Shown here in pieces: positions 58,864 to 64,000 of a stretch of 64,000 nucleotides of DNA. Source of the DNA: JAVBQB01 sp031549265 (lineage in GTDB: Bacteria; Bacillota; Clostridia; Oscillospirales; JAVBQB01); assembly GCA_031549265.1 (NCBI GenBank), contig JAVBQB010000001.1, forward strand, positions 186,001-250,000, written 5' to 3'. Position numbers and translations under genes: made by a program. Every line of letters begins with the position of its first letter. Position 1 is the stretch's first letter. Under the pieces are notes generated by a model. That model was not told the origin of the DNA, ran no database searches, and was given only the letters and a program-made list of their open reading frames with translations.

Positions 58864-61800
58864 TCAAACACCCCCTCGTCAAGCAGTTCCCAAACCTTCT
58901 TTTTTGAAATCGATGCCAGGAAGTGTTCACGGTCTTTACCGTTGGTGGGATCAAAATGACACGCCTGTTTGAAATCGCAGAAACGGCAGACACTCACTCC
59001 CGAAGACCCGCATCCGGGGTGCGCTTCGATATCCCCCCCGAGCAGCGCGTCCGCAAGCTGAGAGAGACGGCGTTCGACCAGGCGGCGCAGCTTTCCCAGC
59101 CGTTCCAGACTCGCGACCGACGAGTTGGCGTCAACTGAACCGTCCTTCAGGTATTTGACAGGTAGGAAGCGGGCTCTTCCGGAGATGTTGCGCTCCATCG
59201 CGCCGATAACGTCACTGTCGTCGAGTACGATTCCGCTGCGCCGCAGTTTTTTGTTCTGATTGTCGGCGAGCTCGGCGGGGTCAATGTCTCTGGACGCGTT
59301 TTCGATACTGTCGCGGGTGGGAATGTACAGTGCGCCTGCCGGAACCGTGTTCGAGCCAAAAGACGAGCCCTCCAAAGCGAAAAGGTAAATAAGCAGCTGA
59401 AGGTTGAGCCCGTGCCAGATCTCATCCAGCTTAAAGGCTCGTTTGCCGCTTTTGTAGTCGACGACTCTCAGGTAAAGCTTACCGTCATGCTCCCAGCCAT
59501 CGACTCTGTCGATCACTCCCTTGAGGATGAGCCTGGGATCGCCGAAGCCCTCCGGAGAGCCGTCGGTACCGGAAATAAAATACTGCTCGAACGCCAGAGG
59601 TTCGAACTCTGACGAAACCAGTTCAGCATAGACGTTTTCGACGACCTTCAACACCGATTTTTGCAGCCGTGCAAAAATATGCCGAAACCTCGCGGTCAGG
59701 TCGGAAAGCGAGCCAAGTCTCGTCGATACATATTCCGAGACGGCGTTTTCGGCGATTGACAGCGCGTCGTCAAGCGAGATATTTTTCGCTCCGCCGCGCT
59801 GTGTGATTTCTTTTATGGTTTGTTCCAGCACAAAATGGAGAAATTTGCCGTGCTCGAGCGAGTCATATTTAATCTGCTTGTCAGTCTTCGCGCTTAAGCC
59901 ATACTCCATAAAAAACTTGAACCGGCACTGAGTATAAGCGTCAATTTTTGACGACGAGACCGCCACCCGTTCGCCGAAGAGCTCCGCAAGCGAACCCGGA
60001 GTCAACGGCCCGCGTGAAACATCATTCGCGCGCTCAAACTTTTGCAGCTCAGCCGAACAGTCCGGCTTAGAGGAAAAATACTCGAGTGACGCGGCGGCGT
60101 ATTCATCCCGCGCGGGAGTGAAGGCCAGACCGGCGAGCTCCAGACACGGTGATTTCGCGCGGATTCTCGCGGATTGAATGGCCGGGTTCTCAATCTTGAG
60201 TTTCGGAAAGACTGTAAGCAATCTGCTTATTATCATGGACGGCTGAGCTGCCTCAGATCCCGCCGTCATCGGAAATGACATTATCAGCCGTTGGCCGGGC
60301 ATGGAAAGGATGGAGTAAATTACCGCCATTTCTCTGGCCATTCGGGCGTCAGGACCGGTAGTCAGTTCGATTCCGTAAAGCGCCATCAGTTCTCTGTCAG
60401 AGTCTGTCAGCACTCCTGAGGCAGGCTGAACGCAGGGCAGTGCGCCGTCACAGGCCCCAAGAACGATCACGCAGGAGACCCGGCGGCGACGTGTCCGGTC
60501 GGCTTCTCCGGCGATAACTCTGTCAAGCGACACAGGGATTGATCCGACTTTATATTGCGACAGAACCAGCCGCAGAATTTCGGAGAACTCCCGCAGCTGC
60601 ATTCGTGTTTCACCCAGTACCTGCGCGCATTGCTCCAGTCCCTGCAACAAAATATCCCAAACTTGTTTGTTAAGCTCAACCTGACGAAGGTCGCCAATCG
60701 AAATCAAAAACTCCTGCCGCAGCTCGAGCGTCTTTTCAAATTCAAGCCGGGAAATAAACTCCAGAACAGTTGCGACCAGCCGAGACACCGGAGCGGTTTT
60801 AGCACCGGTGAGCAAAGACAGAGAACCGCGCACAGAATCCCTGATCCGGTTGATTCTCTCCAACAGTTCAGCGTCCGCCTCCGAAGGTTTGGCCGAAAAG
60901 CCGGATGGGCACCATGTCCAAGGTTTGCCGCGAGTCCAGTGCGAACCCTTTATGTTCCACGCCAGCACATATTTTTCGAGCAGGTCACACTCCGCCGTTG
61001 TTATTCCCGCAAATCCGGTTTTTAGAAACCTGAACACGTCCTCATACTCAAAATTCGAGCAAACAGCGTCAATTGCCGAAAGTAGAGCGACGACGACCGG
61101 AGATCCGGTTATGCACTCGGTCATGTCGGTGAAAAGCGGAACCCCGTACGACTCAAAGATAGACGTAATTATTCGTTCATATGCCTCAAAACCACGAGCT
61201 ACAACCGCGATATCTCTGTAGCGGTAGCCCTGATTAAGCGTGAGATCGAGAATAATTGAGGCAGCGTGTTCGCATTCTTCGTACCTGCTTGCCGCCGTGA
61301 ATATAGAAATGGAATTGCAGTCAGCGTTAAGCGGCGGCATCTCGTATTCAAAAATTGAGCGCTCAAGGTAATCGAGAGCGTCGGAGACGGGCGTTTCACT
61401 TTTGCGAAAGCTGGTCACATGTATTTCTGACTTTTGGCGGTCAGCAATATACTTCAATTGGCGCAAAGCGTCCGCGGCGAGCTCAAACTGATCGCCGGCG
61501 CCGTCACTATCCGGATCATAAGTCAGCGCAATCGTGGTTTTAAGAGATGAAGCAATCACTATGTTTAGTATTTTGTACTCCTGCGGCGTAAAATCGTGAA
61601 AGCCGTCGATATAGACTTCTATACCATCAAAAAAGGCTGGAAGGTCTGGGTTTTCGGAAAGACGCGTCAGCCTGTCCCGAGGATCGGATGCCGAAAGACT
61701 GGCAATAGAATTATACGTGCCAAGAATTAAGGCGAGATCTTCAATTTTGTCTCGATGAGAGCTTGCAGCCATGTCGCTGGCGGCGCTTTGGAGATCTATA

Positions 61801-62180
61801 TCCGCAATCATGTGGCTTTTCAGCTCGTCGATTGTGCGGATGAGGGCCGAAAGCTGCCCGGGTGCCAATTTCTTTCCGAGAATGCGCAGTCTGTCCGAAA
61901 TTTGGCCGAGCGCCATTCTCAAAACGAGCAGACGTCCGCCGTCATCCAGGTATCGGCATCCCCTGCCGTTGTCAAGAACTGTGTCGGCAATTCGTTCAAA
62001 CGTCAAAACCTCGGCGCGCAGACAAATACCCGCGCCCCCGAGCCGGCACAGTTCCCGTTCGGCTTCATGAGAAAACTGTTCGGGTACGATGAGTATGGCG
62101 CGGTTACCGCCACTGCAAATTCGCTCATAGACGGCTCGGGTCTTCCCTGTGCCCGCTCTTCCCAACAATAAATCAAGCAT
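58860..62180 (-). CDS. addB: ATP-dependent helicase/nuclease AddB
   Basis: Partner of AddA with 1,106 residues. It has an N-terminal Walker A GRAGTGKTRAVYERI, degenerate helicase motifs including a possible Chi-reading region, and a C-terminal RecB-type nuclease (VVDYKSGKRAFKL, NLQLLIYLFAL). The nuclease holds an Fe-S cluster with one Cys in DAYTQCRFKFF and three in CRFCDFKQAC. The start follows AGGTGA. It is the first gene of the addBA operon. Confidence 0.95.
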   Translation of the reverse strand: MLDLLLGRAGTGKTRAVYERICSGGNRAILIVPEQFSHEAERELCRLGGAGICLRAEVLTFERIADTVLDNGRGCRYLDDGGRLLVLRMALGQISDRLRILGKKLAPGQLSALIRTIDELKSHMIADIDLQSAASDMAASSHRDKIEDLALILGTYNSIASLSASDPRDRLTRLSENPDLPAFFDGIEVYIDGFHDFTPQEYKILNIVIASSLKTTIALTYDPDSDGAGDQFELAADALRQLKYIADRQKSEIHVTSFRKSETPVSDALDYLERSIFEYEMPPLNADCNSISIFTAASRYEECEHAASIILDLTLNQGYRYRDIAVVARGFEAYERIITSIFESYGVPLFTDMTECITGSPVVVALLSAIDAVCSNFEYEDVFRFLKTGFAGITTAECDLLEKYVLAWNIKGSHWTRGKPWTWCPSGFSAKPSEADAELLERINRIRDSVRGSLSLLTGAKTAPVSRLVATVLEFISRLEFEKTLELRQEFLISIGDLRQVELNKQVWDILLQGLEQCAQVLGETRMQLREFSEILRLVLSQYKVGSIPVSLDRVIAGEADRTRRRRVSCVIVLGACDGALPCVQPASGVLTDSDRELMALYGIELTTGPDARMAREMAVIYSILSMPGQRLIMSFPMTAGSEAAQPSMIISRLLTVFPKLKIENPAIQSARIRAKSPCLELAGLAFTPARDEYAAASLEYFSSKPDCSAELQKFERANDVSRGPLTPGSLAELFGERVAVSSSKIDAYTQCRFKFFMEYGLSAKTDKQIKYDSLEHGKFLHFVLEQTIKEITQRGGAKNISLDDALSIAENAVSEYVSTRLGSLSDLTARFRHIFARLQKSVLKVVENVYAELVSSEFEPLAFEQYFISGTDGSPEGFGDPRLILKGVIDRVDGWEHDGKLYLRVVDYKSGKRAFKLDEIWHGLNLQLLIYLFALEGSSFGSNTVPAGALYIPTRDSIENASRDIDPAELADNQNKKLRRSGIVLDDSDVIGAMERNISGRARFLPVKYLKDGSVDANSSVASLERLGKLRRLVERRLSQLADALLGGDIEAHPGCGSSGVSVCRFCDFKQACHFDPTNGKDREHFLASISKKKVWELLDEGVFE

Positions 62181-62346
62181 AGTGAGTTCACCTAAAATAC
62201 AAAATTCGGCGCGCTTTTCCGTATCGGCTGAAAGCCTGCTTATAGATTATATCAAATAATTCCACAAAGAGAATAATAATTCTAGCTATTTAATAAAGAT
62301 TGGTATATAATACGAGATTATTATATTATTAAAGGGGGTAATACAC
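62181..62346. promoter_or_regulatory. Divergent intergenic region, addB / Lrp-type regulator
   Basis: An AT-rich 166 bp. A TATAAT at 62306-62311 lies 35 bp before the regulator start, but the hexamer 17 bp upstream (TAGCTA) is a poor -35. Lrp-type proteins often control their own promoter, which may explain the weak -35. Confidence 0.35.
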
Positions 62347-62826
62347 TTGGACGAAATACTCAAACTGCTCGGAAGGGACTGCACGCTTTCGACCGAACAA
62401 TTGGCAGCGATGCTGAATCTGAAAAGTGAAGAAGTAAAATCGGCAATTGGTAAATTCGAAAATGAAGGCGTTATCCTGGGCTACAAAGCCGTCATTGACT
62501 GGGAAAAGGCCAGCGAGACGGTCGTTAACGCGTTGATTGCCGTAAATGTTATCCCCCAGCGCGGAGGTGGCTTTGACCTCGTCGCCGAGAATATTTGCAA
62601 ATATGACGAAGTTGAGAGCGTTTATCTCATGTCCGGAGGTTATGATCTGACCGTCATGCTGTCCGGGCGAACGATGAGAGAGGTTGCGCTGTTTGTCGTT
62701 GAAAAGTTGGCGACAATGGAATCGGTTACCGGTACAGCCACCCACTTTTTGCTAAAGAAATACAAAGAGGGCGGAGTCATGTTCCACCCGCAGGAGAATA
62801 ATCAAGAACGTATTCTGATGGTTTGA
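62347..62826 (+). CDS. Lrp/AsnC-family transcriptional regulator
   Basis: 159 residues: an N-terminal winged helix-turn-helix (LSTEQLAAMLNLKSEEVKSAI) and a C-terminal RAM ligand domain (VINALIAVNV-like strand, CKYDEVESVYLMSGGYDLTVM). It senses an amino acid or related ligand. The start is TTG behind AAGGGGGT. The aminotransferase gene follows after 7 nt, so the pair is co-transcribed and the regulator probably controls this or related amino-acid metabolism. Confidence 0.93.
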   Translation: MDEILKLLGRDCTLSTEQLAAMLNLKSEEVKSAIGKFENEGVILGYKAVIDWEKASETVVNALIAVNVIPQRGGGFDLVAENICKYDEVESVYLMSGGYDLTVMLSGRTMREVALFVVEKLATMESVTGTATHFLLKKYKEGGVMFHPQENNQERILMV

Positions 62827-62833
62827 GGTAATT

Positions 62834-64000
62834 ATGGATTATAACAGTATATTGTCCGACAAGGCGAAATCGCTGAAGCCCTCGGGAATCCGCAAGTTCT
62901 TCGATTTGCTGGAGGAAATGAAGGACGCGATATCGCTGGGTATCGGGGAGCCGGATTTCGTCACGCCGTGGCACATTCGAAATGCCGGTATTCATTCACT
63001 GGAAAAAGGATATACGAAATATACGCCCAACGCGGGTCTTTCCGACCTTCGCAGAGAGATATCCGGTTATATGCGCCGGAGGTTCGATCTTGAATACAGC
63101 TTTTCGGATCAGATTCTCGTCACAGTCGGCGGCAGCGAGGCAATAGACCTTTGTCTTCGCGCGGTTATCTGCGAAGGTGACGAGGTTATTATTCCCGAGC
63201 CGTGCTTTGTGGCGTACGCTCCGATAGCGACTATGGCGGGAGCCACTCCGGTCATGATCGCTACCACCGCCGAGACCAGATTCAGACTGACGGCGCAGCA
63301 GCTTCGCGACGCGATCACTCCCCGGACGAAAATGCTTGTCCTCCCATTCCCTACAAATCCAACCGGCGGAATAATGGAGAAGCACGATCTGGAAGCTATC
63401 GCCGATGTGCTCCGGGGCACAAATATTATTGTACTTTCAGACGAAATCTACGCTGAGTTGACATATGGGCAAAAACACGTCTCGATTGCCAATATCAGTG
63501 GAATGTATGAACGTACGGTTATCGCCAGCGGCTTTTCCAAGGCGTTTGCCATGACCGGCTGGCGCATGGGTTACGCGTGCGGACCGGCAGAGATTTTGTC
63601 GCAGATGACCAAGATACACCAGTTCGCGATTATGTCCGCGCCGACAACTAGCCAGTATTCAGCTATCGAGGCGCTGAAAAATGGCGACAGCGACGTTGCC
63701 TACATGGTGGAAGACTATGACAAACGCAGAAGGTACGTGGTTGACAGGTTTAATGCCATGGGACTTTCATGCTTTGAGCCGCAGGGAGCGTTTTACTGCT
63801 TCCCGGATATTCGCGCATCAGGACTGCAATCTGAGGAATTCTGCGAAAGACTGCTGGTAGCTGAAAAGGTCGCGGTAATTCCCGGAACCGCATTTGGAGA
63901 CAGCGGACAGGGATATGCCCGGTGCTGTTATGCCACATCGATGGCAAGTCTCGAAGAGGCTATGAATCGGATTGAGAGATTTCTCAACGGCATGAAGTAG
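62834..64000 (+). CDS. PLP-dependent aminotransferase (class I/II, AspB-like)
   Basis: 388 residues, complete with the stop at the last base of the window. Fold-type I motifs: SLGIGEPDFVTPWHI, TVGGSEAIDLCLRAV, PFPTNPTGGIM, SDEIYAELTY and the PLP Lys in ASGFSKAFAMTGWRMGY. It is closest in pattern to the aspartate or alanine-type (AspC/PatA) subgroup; substrate unproven. The start follows GAGGTAATT. It is paired with an Lrp/AsnC regulator. Confidence 0.92.
   Translation: MDYNSILSDKAKSLKPSGIRKFFDLLEEMKDAISLGIGEPDFVTPWHIRNAGIHSLEKGYTKYTPNAGLSDLRREISGYMRRRFDLEYSFSDQILVTVGGSEAIDLCLRAVICEGDEVIIPEPCFVAYAPIATMAGATPVMIATTAETRFRLTAQQLRDAITPRTKMLVLPFPTNPTGGIMEKHDLEAIADVLRGTNIIVLSDEIYAELTYGQKHVSIANISGMYERTVIASGFSKAFAMTGWRMGYACGPAEILSQMTKIHQFAIMSAPTTSQYSAIEALKNGDSDVAYMVEDYDKRRRYVVDRFNAMGLSCFEPQGAFYCFPDIRASGLQSEEFCERLLVAEKVAVIPGTAFGDSGQGYARCCYATSMASLEEAMNRIERFLNGMK

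Overview
The window comes from a spore-forming anaerobic Firmicute, most likely a Clostridia-class organism with moderately high G+C. Evidence: an IreB regulator, sporulation and germination genes (spoVAD, spoVAE, ypeB), a TepA-type ClpP-like protein, a trimeric NADH-linked [FeFe]-hydrogenase, anaerobic ribonucleotide reductase NrdDG, an AddAB recombination nuclease, and frequent GTG and TTG starts behind strong GGAGG-type ribosome binding sites. About 46 protein-coding genes are supported. No rRNA, tRNA or CRISPR array was seen.

Layout. 1-4.7 kb: 3' part of pheT, ireB, a ferredoxin-fused aldo/keto reductase, a conserved small protein behind a near-consensus promoter, and an SH3b-NlpC/P60 wall hydrolase. 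4.7-12.6 kb (minus strand): Cu/Zn superoxide dismutase, pyridoxal kinase, a disulfide flavoprotein, a PIG-L deacetylase, endonuclease III, and the hydrogenase operon. 12.9-17.4 kb: glyA-rarA, a YfcE-type phosphodiesterase, and a three-gene cluster of unknown function. 17.3-23.8 kb (minus): EamA transporter, membrane-anchored protein, wecB, tagO/wecA-like, trpS and an aminotransferase, probably one operon. 23.9-33.7 kb: uppP, ftsK/spoIIIE, ypeB (minus), gltX-glnS, tepA (minus), and a Cys-rich protein. 33.8-40.1 kb (minus): M18 peptidase, coaE, tsaC/sua5, a ZIP transporter, prfA, a DUF218 protein and a flavodoxin. 40.3-50.8 kb: a split spoVAD followed by spoVAE. 50.8-64 kb: nrdG-nrdD with tandem NrdR boxes, a MATE exporter, addAB, and an Lrp/AsnC regulator with an aminotransferase.

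Main discovery. spoVAD is cut in two by a 9,042-bp element (40945-49986). The element is flanked by a 6-bp direct repeat, CCCCCG. It carries a large serine recombinase next to its right end, a small partner gene, and a MarR-controlled efflux cassette (two half-ABC transporters and two HlyD-type adaptors). Joining the two flanks at the repeat restores a continuous 338-codon spoVAD across the conserved GAAMAP/AAFDTL region. Joining the two element ends creates a symmetric attP-like site. This looks like a skin-type, excisable intervening element. Known examples sit mostly in mother-cell genes, whereas SpoVAD is a forespore protein. Excision there would therefore be inherited unless the circle reintegrates, which points either to reversible active lysogeny or to loss of sporulation in this lineage.
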